In this document: in pieces, positions 11,353 to 20,462 of the stretch | Numbering within the stretch: the first letter of the stretch is position 1 | Layout of the letters: each line of letters starts with the position of its first letter | Origin: Apostichopus parvimensis | Lineage: Eukaryota; Echinodermata; Holothuroidea; Aspidochirotida; Stichopodidae | Assembly: GCA_000934455.1 (NCBI GenBank) | Contig: KN888160.1 | Location: 23,538-44,306 of the forward strand | Direction of reading: 5' to 3' | DNA length: 20,769 nt | The notes under the pieces: model-generated | What the model was told of the DNA's origin: nothing | The model's database searches: none | Seen by the model: the letters and a program-made list of their open reading frames with translations, nothing else | Translations under genes and position numbers: made by a program

Positions 11353-11819
11353 TCAATTGAGGCAACGAAATCGAACGAGGCAACGATGTAGAACGAGGCA
11401 ACGAAATAGGTGGAGGCAGCAAAATAGAAGGAGGCAACGAAATCAATGGAGGCAACGAAATAAAAGGAGGCAACAAAATAAAAGGAGGCAACGAAATAGA
11501 AGAAGGCAGCAAAATAGAACGAGGCAGCAAAATAGAAGGAGACAACGAAATAGAAGGAGACAACGGAATAGAACGAAGAAACGAAATAAAAGGAGGCAAC
11601 GAAATAAAAGGAGGCAAAGAAATAAAAGGAGGCAACGAAATAAAAGGAGGCAACAAAATAAAAGAGGCAACAAAATAAAAGGGGGCAACGAAATAAAAGG
11701 AGGCAGCAAAATAGAACAAGGCATCCAAATAGAGGCAACGAAATAGAACGAGGCATCCAAATACGAGGATATGAAATCGATCGAGGCAACGAAATGCGTT
11801 GCGCTTTTGGCGTTCCATA
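11353..11819. repeat. right inverted arm of the foldback element
   Basis: Purine-rich 18-base units (AGGAGGCAACGAAATAAA type) are the inverted counterpart of the left arm. It is shorter than the left arm by over 100 bases, so unit number has changed independently in the two arms. Confidence 0.9.
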
Positions 11820-11825
11820 GACTAT
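11820..11825. repeat. right target-site duplication GACTAT
   Basis: Partner of the left copy. After it, the host sequence resumes as GTAGGTCAGGATA, exactly as in the uninterrupted duplicate at 12164-12176. Confidence 0.85.
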
Positions 11826-12176
11826 GTAGGTCAGGATAAGCTTTTACTGCAAGGTGACATCACTGTTTCAATAAACCCTTATTATGTAATTTTTGAACAT
11901 GAATATATGGCAATGTTAAAATCAATGGAGGGTTTACAGCTTTACTGAGGGATTCATGACCAAACAATTTTTTTCCATAAACTCTTAGGATATAATACTA
12001 TTACAATGAAGATCACTAATCCACACATGTATGTAAATTTTACTGAGAGATGATAGCAACACTGTCAAAAGTGAAAACCAAGCTATGAAGTTCTTTACAA
12101 TGTTTACTTCAACGGTGTTTCAAAGCTTTGCCCGGGACGATGGCGGTAACAACTGCAGACTATGTAGGTCAGGATA

Positions 12177-14652
12177 GGCCATTACATACCGGGATGCTCC
12201 TCATTTAGAACAGAGACAGGAAGTGACCATCCAGTTGGTTTCCCTTAGGATAACACCTCACCTTTTTCTTTGTTTTTTTTTATTTTCCATATTTTAACTA
12301 TAGCCATGACTGAAAACACAATCCAACCATTCAGAAGGTCTGAACGACTCTCCCTAGTACAGTAACAGTACATTGGCTCACTGATCATCGAGCCTGTATT
12401 CAATGACACCATGGGCCACATACAGTGCTGTATAGATATCATATACAGTGCTGTATGTGACACAACGTGTCCAGGTATTCACAATATAAAACTTGTATAT
12501 ATCTGAAGAGTTTTCTTAATCAAATGACAATTATGCCCTATAGAATCTATGTGTTCTGGAAGATATCCAAAAGCCTTTGAATTTAAACACAATATTTAAC
12601 ACTCTGGAACTAAGTGTACATATAAGTGTCTTGTTTCTGGTCGTTTGATTACCTTTTACCTTTATATTTGTTAGTTTTTGTTCTGATGAAATTACTACGT
12701 TTCTTGATATTGTGCCCTTAAAGTAAGTACATCATTATATATTATATCATTATATTATATATATATATATCATATATATACAGTATATACAGTATATACA
12801 GTATATATATATATAAATATATGCAAATATATAGGTATATGCTTGTGTTTTGAAATTGTAATATTTCACGATTCAGAAGATAATTACAACTCAATCTTCA
12901 AGATTTTGCTAAAATGACAAAGGATGTGTACAGGAACATGTCCAAAAGCCTAATCATTAACCCAAGTTACAACAACGACCGCAATGTATGGGTGTCTATA
13001 CATGTGCATAAAATATAGGACACAATTTGCAAAAGATGTGAACTTAGAAATCTGTTTTGGAACCTGGGAATGAGCCATCTATTGACATTGAATCACTCTT
13101 CACTCAGACTGATTCACTCATGAATGCACAATACAAGCAAGAGTGCTAATGTCATGAGGTAACAGGTGAGCTAAATAAATCTAAACTCATGCATCAGCAA
13201 CTTGTGCAGAATTGAACCATCAAGAAGTTGAAATTGCTCTGGAAGTGACAATAAGAGCATTTGTGCAGAATTAATTCTATCTACCATTGGACAGGTCTGT
13301 TCTGTTTATAGCTCCATGGTTATACCTCCTTGGGTGTTTAGATGAAGGTTGTAAGGATATTACAAAAGGTGCGTTTATGCAGAAATACTGTATTTTTATC
13401 AACTTTTATTCTAGAGGGTGTGTAGATGTGTGTTAAATACATCAAAAAGGGTTACAAAGGATTTTGAAATAAGCAATCTACCATAAACTGGGAGAGAATC
13501 TCCTTGTACAATAATTCACCGATTACTTGACCTGATTCCCTTGGGCACAAAATATCAACAACAAACTTCAACCAATGTGATTATACTAAAATACATAATA
13601 ATGTATTTGGCCAGGACACTCACAAAAAATACAACCTACCAGTGACACTAACATTTACAATGAAGCTGTATACAGGTTGTTAATTAAAACCCTCATCACC
13701 TGATGCATAATACCTAAAAAATTCTTAGAAATGAAATATTAAAGGTCCATATTGCATTTCATCTGGAATGATCAGCATTCCATTGTCACTTACATTCATT
13801 TATATATCAGTAACTAGCAATTGATGAAAGAGAGTTTACTGTGATAACATTTTTATTAGGCGAATGCTAAGTAATGAGTAATTAACCTTGTTAAATTAAC
13901 TTTGTTGGCCCAAACAAGTATGCATGCACACCTAAATAATAGACTAGAAATTAGGCCTCCGATATAATCCACGGTATGTTCCCAATTTAACATGCTGTTC
14001 AAATTGACCAATCGGTGTGGGCATTTTCTGTCCCCTCCAATTCGTGATTGACAACACATTACAGCATAGTCAGTCATTGCCGACTCTGAGCTTGGATTTT
14101 CCGTAAACTAATGATTGATTTAGTCATGATTTTTTCTCTCTTTATATTGTCAAGTGTGTACAGTTAAGTTTCATGTTACATTTTAAGTGGTTTAATTTCT
14201 AACCGGAAGGCGGATAAGTGTTGCTAAATAAACAGATTTTCAACACAATATGCAAAAATATAATGATCATATAGGACTATAATGCACTGTACTACGTACA
14301 TATGTATGCATGTATTTGGTTCGCACACTGGTACAGTATATGGCACGGTCGGTAATCCAGAAATTTCACAGGCATTACTCAGATCTGAGGCAACCCAACA
14401 TGACCTTTATGCAAATCATAGGGAGAACATTTACAGGCCTGCGTGGCATATCTTTGGATAATTAGCTATTTTGCTGACGAAAATGTTCATCCTTTTTGCT
14501 AAATTTTGTATTAAGATTGGAGACGTTTTTCGTGCAAAACATATCTTAGTATGCGTGTTTGGAGTAGCGAAAGAATCACAATGAATGGCATGCAGGCGTC
14601 ACTGTGGGGGTGTTACTTAAACGCAATATACTCCTTAATAGTAGATGTGACA
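12177..14652. other. non-coding stretch with an AT microsatellite
   Basis: Apart from the AT-rich microsatellite near 12734 and two copies of TTGTGCAGAATT around 13202 and 13261, I see nothing. Short open frames on either strand lack splice context, codon bias and similarity to known proteins. Confidence 0.5.
12734..12834. repeat. AT-rich microsatellite
   Basis: A (TA)n tract is mixed with ATATTATATC and three copies of TATACAG. The sequence is low-complexity and probably length-variable. Confidence 0.9.
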
Positions 14653-14666
14653 TTATAAACACCTAC

Positions 14667-14904
14667 CTTCATAATTATTCAAGAACGGTACAAACAATGA
14701 ATTTGGTGTCGAACGACAGAAATTTTGTCCTTGAACAAATAACCTCCAGATAATTTGAGAGGCAAACTTTAAAAGTAGGATTGAAGTCCAACAAAACGCT
14801 AAAGGTCGCCAAAATGTGCTAGACATGATAGAGCCAGAATGTGTAAGTTGTGAGGATATTGTGTGAGTGAGGAAGCGAAGTATAAGTAATAAGCATACCA
14901 GCAC
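14667..14904 (-). other. weak candidate for a first coding exon with a signal peptide
   Basis: An open minus-strand frame of 79 codons starts at 14904 and runs to a good donor, GAAG|GTAGGT, at 14667. Two in-frame Met codons (14904 and 14826) are each followed by a hydrophobic stretch: VCLLLILRFL after the first, LAFCWTSILLLKF after the second. The second looks like a signal peptide with a possible cut after ASQ. The rest (VQGQNFCRSTP to FVPFLNNYE) matches no family I recognise, and I found no partner exon. An open frame of this size and a good GT site can both arise by chance, so treat it as a lead only. Confidence 0.15.
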
Positions 14905-16445
14905 TTGTTATAAACGTTTTCGGAGGCAATATGAGGTGGAAATAGGAGCAAAAACAGCTAGAAACTGTGTTGTCACGGCTTACTGTTGTAGCTGAAGAAT
15001 GTGGGGTTTCTCGTCAAGGAGGGAGGCCAGTAAGCTATAATTTTCCTCTCCGATTTGGGTTTTTCCAACTTTTCCCAACTTATCCAACTGTTAAATGAAC
15101 TTGCTACCCAACTGAAAGCTTACATTACCAGTCAATTGAACAGGTAGCAGAGCAACTCTATGAATTGATTTTTCTCACATGCATACCTTTGCCATAGAGT
15201 CGTAGAGTGAGTAAAAATCAACTTTACAAGACCAGTTAATGTGACCAGTATTGACCTAGTCTCGCGCTTCTCCTCGCGTCTCATAGCATTCAACACGTGA
15301 TGTACGGTGGTACATTCTGTAGGAATTTCACCGTCATAGACTTTTGCAGCGTTTCAAAATTTTAAAACTTTGGGAAAAGGAAATCAAGCGACTTTACATT
15401 ATCATTTCACAGTGCATGTAGTTGCAGAGAAAACAACCCTTTCTTTGACCAATATGTTTCTCCCAGTGGGAGGAGGGTGGGGGGGGGAGGGGAGGGCATT
15501 TAACCTAATACTAAATTTATGTTCAGTCAGTGGTGTCACACTTTTATTTTTTTAATGGTCTGCTCAGCATGTGAACAACTTTTAAAGGCCGGTTCTCATC
15601 AAGTTTTTTTCAAGTTTCCTAAATGATAGAGTATTAAAGCAACAGAGGCTTCATAAACTGACCTACATGTTTCTGGCTGTTGAAGTCATGGAAGTGAAAG
15701 AGAACAACCCCAAAACTACTGCGTCGTCGTCGGGTATCTAAGAACGACGATACCTAATACCAATAAAAAAAGAACAAGACCTGTCTTTCCCCGATTGATC
15801 TCTTCTGATTGTTGCCCCCCCCCCTCCCATCCAGATGTACCCATTCTGTAAGGCCTTCTGAAACACTACAAAACAATTACTAGCTTGAATCCTGTTTGAA
15901 ACTTCAGAATTTGTAGTAAACTACCCATTTATCCCATGCTTAAATTCTATAGTGATCAAGACGCCCACCCTTTAAGGGTTACCTGTACTTGTTATATGCC
16001 TCTAGAGATACATTGCATATATTTTGCATTTAAGTATCATATATAGTACACAATGCATATTTGTGTGGTGAACTCATGCAAGTCATGCTAACTTTATTTT
16101 TCTACAGGGTCTGTTTTACAGCTCAAGACTACTATGAAATATATAACCATTTTCAGTTTCAGTTTTTGATTTAGCATTATGACTCACAATGAAACTTTTG
16201 TTTACCCCCCCTCCCTTAAAATCATTTGGCTAGAAATTATTTATGTCCCGAGTGTCCCATGTTGAATGGCACGTATAATATTAACAACACTCTGCAGATG
16301 TCAGGGAACAGGGTTGTTGATTGTCCGTTAGTTACTGTAGTAACGAGTAGAGAAACGAGGAACAAAGCAAGAGAAACAATGGAGACTGAGTAATCCAGTG
16401 TCTGATATTTCAATACCAGGGTTTCGTTTTGAACAGAATATCAGA
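14905..16445. other. non-coding stretch, no gene seen
   Basis: Contents are three near-copies of a 10-base CCAAC-ending motif at 15060-15089, a G-rich tract at 15468-15496, a C run near 15814, and a GGTATC/GATACC hairpin at 15733-15754. I found no supported exon or RNA gene. Confidence 0.5.
15468..15496 (+). repeat. G-rich tract with quadruplex potential
   Basis: Runs of three to nine G separated by one or two bases. This is one of several purine-rich tracts in the window. Confidence 0.7.
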
Positions 16446-16573
16446 GGTTTTGAGGAATAAACCAAGTTGGGCAGTGATAAAAATGATCTGACTGTTAAAC
16501 TTACACATTGGTTTTGAGGAATAAACCAAGTTGGGCAGTGATAAAAATGATCTGACTGTTAAACTTACACATT
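16446..16573. repeat. exact tandem duplication of 64 bases
   Basis: Bases 16446-16509 are repeated base for base at 16510-16573. Each copy starts GGTTTTGAGGAATAAACC and ends AACTTACACATT. There are two copies only, with no divergence, so the event looks recent (or could be an assembly artefact). No open frame spans it convincingly. Confidence 0.95.
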
Positions 16574-16717
16574 TAAAACTGAACACTGTTAAATTAATTA
16601 ATGTAACTTTCATCGTCTTCAGGGACGGGAAGCTCACGGGGTAAATCTTGGTTGTCGTAGAAGATGCGTGATCTCAGACAACCACATGACTTTGACACTG
16701 TCTCTTTCCATAAATGT

Positions 16718-16752
16718 TGTGTGTGCATGCGTGCGCGTGTGTGTGTGTGTGC
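16718..16752. repeat. TG-rich microsatellite
   Basis: An interrupted TG/CG run ends in about nine TG units. It explains the short CVCMRARVCVCA-type peptide read on the plus strand here. Confidence 0.85.
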
Positions 16753-17600
16753 CCAGCGTCCTATACCAATATTGCCCTCCGACGCTGAGTCGCTGACCTT
16801 ACATCCTCTATCCCTACAGAGTGTAGACCTTGTCCTCATTTGCCAAAGTAATGTTTATATATGAATAATAGTAGGATGTCATCTCCAATTAGTTCACGAA
16901 AGTAGTCTCCGGATGGTGAAAACGTGCCAACTGTTATAGGCTACTCTAGGATAGAGTAGATGGGTGTACATGCACAGAAAGAAATGTATCCCCCCCCAAA
17001 AAAAAACACAAAAAAATCAAAAATGGAAAATTGCTAATATATGTACATTGTAGGAGAGATGTGTAGGTTTGATGAAAAGAACACCAGCTTTGGGGCTAGT
17101 AAAAGTCCCGTTTTGGTGGATCATATGCCTACCACTAAGTTTGTTTAATTTTAATTCACTTTAATCTCCAAAGTGTTGGCATGTGATACTCATTTAACCT
17201 ACTGCATTTGGTGGTATTTAGTTTACGATGCATTCCTAATGTGACATAAAGGACTACTGCAGTCGTCTGCCTTCAAAGCTGATTTTGGTCGTCAGAAAAG
17301 GAAGTTTTTTGTTTTCTGATGGAGGATTGGAGGACCCCTAAAAATTACCCTGTAAAAGTAAATGTCAACTTTACACAAATTACAGACACTGTCCAGATAT
17401 CAGCCTCAGAAGAAAAACACAATCGCATCGACTTAATACGCAAGATGCAAAATGCAGTCCAGAAGGATAAAAAACTTACCCAAAATATTAGATTTTCAAA
17501 GATTTCATGCCAATAAAGTTGACACATTAGTTTTCATTTTATGTGTTATCCTGCATAATGATTATTCATGAGCAGTACCGTATATCTTACATTCATTACT

Positions 17601-17630
17601 TAGCTTTCTCCTTGGCGGACGAGAAAGCTA
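17601..17630. repeat. 10-base-pair perfect inverted repeat with 10-base loop
   Basis: TAGCTTTCTC at 17601-17610 is matched exactly by GAGAAAGCTA at 17621-17630, with loop CTTGGCGGAC. It is more GC-balanced than the surrounding AT-rich palindromes. I see no RNA gene or element boundary linked to it. Confidence 0.7.
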
Positions 17631-18254
17631 TCCTAGAAAGTCAGGCGAAAATGTTATTAAGCAGACTCTTAAAATTTAATGTTTTTTGACTGCTAACATT
17701 TCAGACTATAGAAGGGCTAGGAAAAAGCTCCACAAAACTTGAATAAAACCGTTGTCAAGGCAATTCAGTCAGGTAGATCTTAAATCTGGCAAGTTCCCAA
17801 GTTTCTCATACTCCTGACATAACCCTGACACATTCGTGTTACGAAAAACTACATTGTCGTATGACAGTTTTCTGTTCCGAGTTCATTGGACAACAGCAGT
17901 CAGTGGGAGATGAAGTGACTTTTGCAACCTTCGTGGGAATTTTGTGCGGCAGATTGTTTGCTTAAAACTTTTCCAGGAATGAATGCCATTGTAATGGCTT
18001 CAGTCATGCGAGACTGGTAAAACCGTCTGCCAAAATCAATGTTTGCTTAATTAAGGGCAGACCTGAGACTGACTTGTGTTTGACAGGGATCGTAATCGCA
18101 AAATGAGCTGTCTAGTCTAGGCCGGCTCACAAATATCGACCAGACCATACACACGATGGACAATGCATTTAATACGAGGGCTGCCCCTACAAACCTTGTC
18201 TTGTGTGTAGGCTTGTACCAGTTATGCGAATGTTCATTTTAGGACTTGGCAGGC

Positions 18255-18278
18255 ATATTTTCATATGCATGAAAATAT
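18255..18278. repeat. 10-base-pair perfect inverted repeat with 4-base spacer
   Basis: ATATTTTCAT at 18255-18264 pairs with ATGAAAATAT at 18269-18278 around ATGC. An outer AGGAC/GTCCT pair at 18241-18245 and 18286-18290 could extend the fold. No gene is attached to it. Confidence 0.6.
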
Positions 18279-18905
18279 ATTCTATGTCCTGGAATTCTGG
18301 GTACATCAATAAACCGACACTGTGTTGAATGTATGTAAACTGATAACAATAGATAACATCACTGAAGATATTCCTTTGCCAAGTTGGTGAAATGTTTTAT
18401 GTTATTTTTTTTGGGGGGGGGGAATACAGATGTGTGACCGCAGAAATTTAAGGAAAAAAAACAGGCGGTGAAAAACAAATAAAACAGAAATCTGCAATTC
18501 CGTGGAAACAGCCCTCGCCTGTTAAAGGCCCCTGGAGGGCATCTAACTAAATATGCTTTTGTTTTCTTTTTTCATTTCTTTGGATGGCTGAATATTTGTC
18601 TAATTTAGTATTAAATAAAACCATTCAGATGTTAATAATCATGAATTTTCATTTCCTCATTCAACTGATTTCCTGGTTTATAATAAAGGTACTCACTGAG
18701 TACACCTGAGTGAACCAAACATTTGTTTAAAGGAGACACAAACACTTAGAACGTAATTATTGGCCAAACAGCTTAAGCAAAACTTCATTCCATTTAAGAG
18801 ATATCACAAATTTAATGTTTCTTCACCCACAAGGCTGAAGACTTGATCAAGTCTAAATATGACATCATCATAACACCATATGCATGAATTTTGTTTTAGT
18901 TTTTC

Positions 18906-18916
18906 TTTATTTTATT
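18906..18916 (-). terminator. candidate polyadenylation signal inside intron 4
   Basis: Two overlapping AATAAA hexamers occur on the minus strand at 18916-18911 and 18911-18906, about 365 bases after the last visible SHP-2-like exon. Such hexamers are common by chance in AT-rich DNA. They would matter only if exon 4 is read through into the intron, where a stop codon appears after six residues. Confidence 0.2.
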
Positions 18917-19278
18917 ATATAAAACATCTCGGGAAAGTAAACAGTTTCAGATCCTAGTGGCACTAGGACATCTCAGATCATTTACAAAACGACAGTGTCC
19001 AGATATTTGAATTAGGATATTACACAAACAGAACAGGATGTAAAAAATCATTTTTCATTAACAGTTTGACATAACATTTCCAGTCAACCCCAAAAAATTG
19101 TAACTAAAATAAATATAATATATAACAAAATATTTCTCAGCTGTTCAGGGCATTGCTGGTCACCGTCACTACCTCTATTAAGCAGGTTTAATGACGTTGT
19201 TTCGGATTTTGTCTCACCTTAAAGTATATCATATCGCCAGACTTTTCTAATTGACAGTTAATTAAGATTCACACTTAC

Positions 19279-19447
19279 CTGGTAGGATATCATGACGTGC
19301 GTCACTTTATCTTCGCCCGTGCGGACGGATAAGACGTAATCGCCGGGATTGCTATAGCTCTCTCGCACCAGGTAGCTACCATTCTTGGCGTTCTCAGCTT
19401 TCAGAACCCGTTCGGCTTCTTTGCCGATTAATGGACCGTGGAACCAT
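19279..19447 (-). CDS. ptpn11: SHP-2-like tyrosine phosphatase, exon for first part of C-terminal SH2 domain
   Basis: This 169-base minus-strand exon follows a 238-base intron. It has a CTGTCTGTAAACAG acceptor and a CCAG|GTAAGT donor; it enters in phase 2 and leaves in phase 0, as in human exon 4. It encodes [15 protein letters not shown], then [20 protein letters not shown] and [10 protein letters not shown]. The YLVR arginine matches human Arg138. The exon is 24 bases shorter than human exon 4: the loop between VRTG and KVTHV lacks about nine residues, while a loop before NGSYL has one more. The remaining C-SH2 strands, the phosphatase domain and the tyrosine-bearing tail are missing and should be in later exons at lower coordinates. 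Reading through the donor adds VSVNLN and a stop. The gene call is firm; whether the locus is complete is unknown. Confidence 0.93.
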
Positions 19448-20124
19448 CTGTTTACAGACAGAAAATCAATGTCTTTGAAGCACATCTGCAATTTCTGTGA
19501 TTCAGTTAAGAAAACCACATTAAGAATGAAAGAACTTAGCTATAGGGTCACAACAAAAAAAAGGTCGAACATTTGCATTTTGGTTTGCAAAGTTCAAAAG
19601 ATGCCAAAAATATCATTAAAAGATCTGTTAAATATGGATACGATTGCTCAATCCTGAATACCTGTTGGAGAATTATCGAACTCACCTTTCGTTAGTTGGG
19701 TCGGCTGAATTCAACGGATATTTCAGCTCGATAATCTGTCCGTTTTTCTCCCGGAGCTTGTTTCCTCTTTCTGTGAAATGTTGGATTAATTCAGCGAGTG
19801 TCGCAAACTTCTCTCCTCCGTATAAGTCAAAGTAGTCTCCAGTATTCTGGATCTTGATGTGAGTCACCTGTCCCGACCTCCTGCAAAGAGTGAAATGATC
19901 ACGTAACCTTTGACCTCTGACCTAGAGTGCTCTGACAGTGCCACAAAAGTTCATCTGAGAGGTCACTACGACGTCCATGCAGACGTGTAACGACTCGACG
20001 ACCTGACCTCATTTACATAACAAATTGATTTATCTACAAAAGTACAAAATGAAATTCAAAAGTTCACAAGAAAAATATTCTACATGGGAGGACATTGGTT
20101 CAACGTAAATTAGTCAATGTTTAC
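19448..20124 (-). other. two short introns of the SHP-2-like gene
   Basis: The introns are 20124 down to 19881 (244 bases) and 19685 down to 19448 (238 bases). Both are GT-AG with pyrimidine-rich ends, and both interrupt the frame after the second base of an arginine codon. No repeat or second gene is visible inside them. The interval given also encloses the middle exon, annotated separately. Confidence 0.9.
19686..19880 (-). CDS. ptpn11: SHP-2-like tyrosine phosphatase, exon for second half of N-terminal SH2 domain
   Basis: This 195-base minus-strand exon lies 244 bases after the previous one. It has a CTCTTTGCAG acceptor and an AAAG|GTGAGT donor, and is phase 2 at both ends. It encodes [14 protein letters not shown], then [19 protein letters not shown], a variable stretch, and [16 protein letters not shown]. 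It is nearly collinear with human SHP-2 residues 47 to about 111, and human exon 3 has the same length. The loop that plugs the phosphatase active site (human Asn58, Gly60, Asp61) and the contact residues Glu69, Ala72 and Glu76 are all conserved. One visible change in this patch is Phe for Tyr63. This argues that the autoinhibitory switch is kept and that the exon is under purifying selection. SHP-1 has NSGDFYDLYGG here, so SHP-2 is the better match. Confidence 0.95.
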
Positions 20125-20247
20125 CTGACAGACAATGTGAAATCTCCTGGGTTGCTTTGACTTGGACGACACAGAAAACTTCCATCGTAGCCTCTGTCCA
20201 AAAGTAACTGCTCCGCATCGATTCCTGCAATATTTGGGTGGAACCAT
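20125..20247 (-). CDS. ptpn11: SHP-2-like tyrosine phosphatase, exon for first half of N-terminal SH2 domain
   Basis: Read on the minus strand, this 123-base exon follows a TTCTTTCAG acceptor and ends at a CAG|GTAAAC donor. It starts and ends in phase 2. It encodes [20 protein letters not shown], then a GSFLCR segment and [10 protein letters not shown]. This is the start of the N-SH2 domain of SHP-2, corresponding to human residues 6 to about 46. The phosphotyrosine-binding arginine (human Arg32) is present in FLCR, where the human protein has FLAR. Human PTPN11 exon 2 has the same length and phases. In SHP-2 this domain binds phosphotyrosine on activated receptors and docking proteins in the cytoplasm and, when unliganded, blocks the phosphatase site. 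The few residues before the Trp belong to an upstream exon that I could not find before the right edge. SHP-1 is the main alternative; local residues favour SHP-2. Confidence 0.93.
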
Positions 20248-20462
20248 CTGAAAGAAGGAACGAGAAAATAATAAAATTTCGTCTCCCATGAAAGACATAA
20301 TACTGTTCTGGTAGATTAGGGTTTGCAATAAAAAAATCTCCAGTTACTTCATCAAACTGAGCACCAATGCTATTGAAGTGGAATTGTTATGAATATAATT
20401 AGCAAAATATAAAGGTAAAAAACATAAATTGTACTCTCAGTAAGTTTAATTACTTCATCAAA

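Larger units (their letters stand above)
10575..11819. mobile_element. foldback transposon with arms of 18-base tandem repeats, non-autonomous
   Basis: Both ends carry the same inverted sequence. The left end begins TATGGAACGCCAAAAGCGCA, and the right end is its reverse complement. Identity continues for about 47 bases with one mismatch. Inside, the left arm (to about 11160) is a tandem array of TTTCGTTGCCTCCTTCTA variants, and the right arm (from about 11353) is the same array inverted. A spacer of about 190 bases separates them. No transposase is visible. Insertion is shown by a 6-base GACTAT duplication at the flanks and by an empty copy of the target at 12158. The layout matches foldback elements such as Drosophila FB and sea-urchin TU. 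Similarity of the arm sequence to a named family was not tested. The long open frames on both strands simply follow the 18-base period. Confidence 0.92.
10259..12176. repeat. tandem duplication of about 330 bases of host DNA, one copy split by the transposon
   Basis: Copy A is 10259-10574 plus 11826-11838. Copy B is 11840-12176. They share long near-identical runs, for example CACTAATCCACACATGTATG and TTCAACGGTGTTTCAAAG, and differ by scattered substitutions and small indels. Copy B keeps the uninterrupted insertion site. Confidence 0.9.
16574..19278. other. non-coding stretch, probably intron 4 or downstream DNA of the SHP-2-like gene
   Basis: This part holds a TG run, hairpins at 17601-17630 and 18255-18278, a 15-base perfect palindrome at 18953-18967, and T-run plus G-run tracts at 18405-18422. 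I looked on the minus strand for the rest of the C-SH2 domain and for phosphatase signatures (the HCSAGIGRTG loop, WPDHG and the KNRYKNILPF region) and saw none. Confidence 0.6.

Noticed and set aside
10463..11818. Open frames of 105-191 codons on both strands, some looking like repetitive membrane proteins
   Set aside because: They follow exactly the 18-base tandem repeats of the foldback arms, occur in several frames and on both strands, and change register with the repeat.
16594..16680. Minus-strand peptide ending LPVPEDDESYIN, with a C-terminal YxN motif reminiscent of the Grb2-binding tail sites of SHP-2
   Set aside because: No phosphatase exons lie between it and the SH2 exons, its acceptor is weak, and upstream residues come from the TG microsatellite.
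17319..17516. 65-codon plus-strand frame ending at an AATAAA (17512-17517)
   Set aside because: No recognised domain, no clear upstream acceptor, and the hexamer simply overlaps the stop codon. It could be chance, though a terminal exon cannot be excluded.
19217..19244. Possible micro-exon encoding KSGDMIYFK after the C-SH2 exon, ending AAG|GTGAGA on the minus strand
   Set aside because: It does not match the next SHP-2 residues, would leave an intron of only a few dozen bases, and has a poor pyrimidine tract.
20110..20328. 72-codon minus-strand frame over the N-SH2 exon
   Set aside because: It is the wrong frame of the true exon; the SH2 reading frame is bounded by splice sites at 20247 and 20125.
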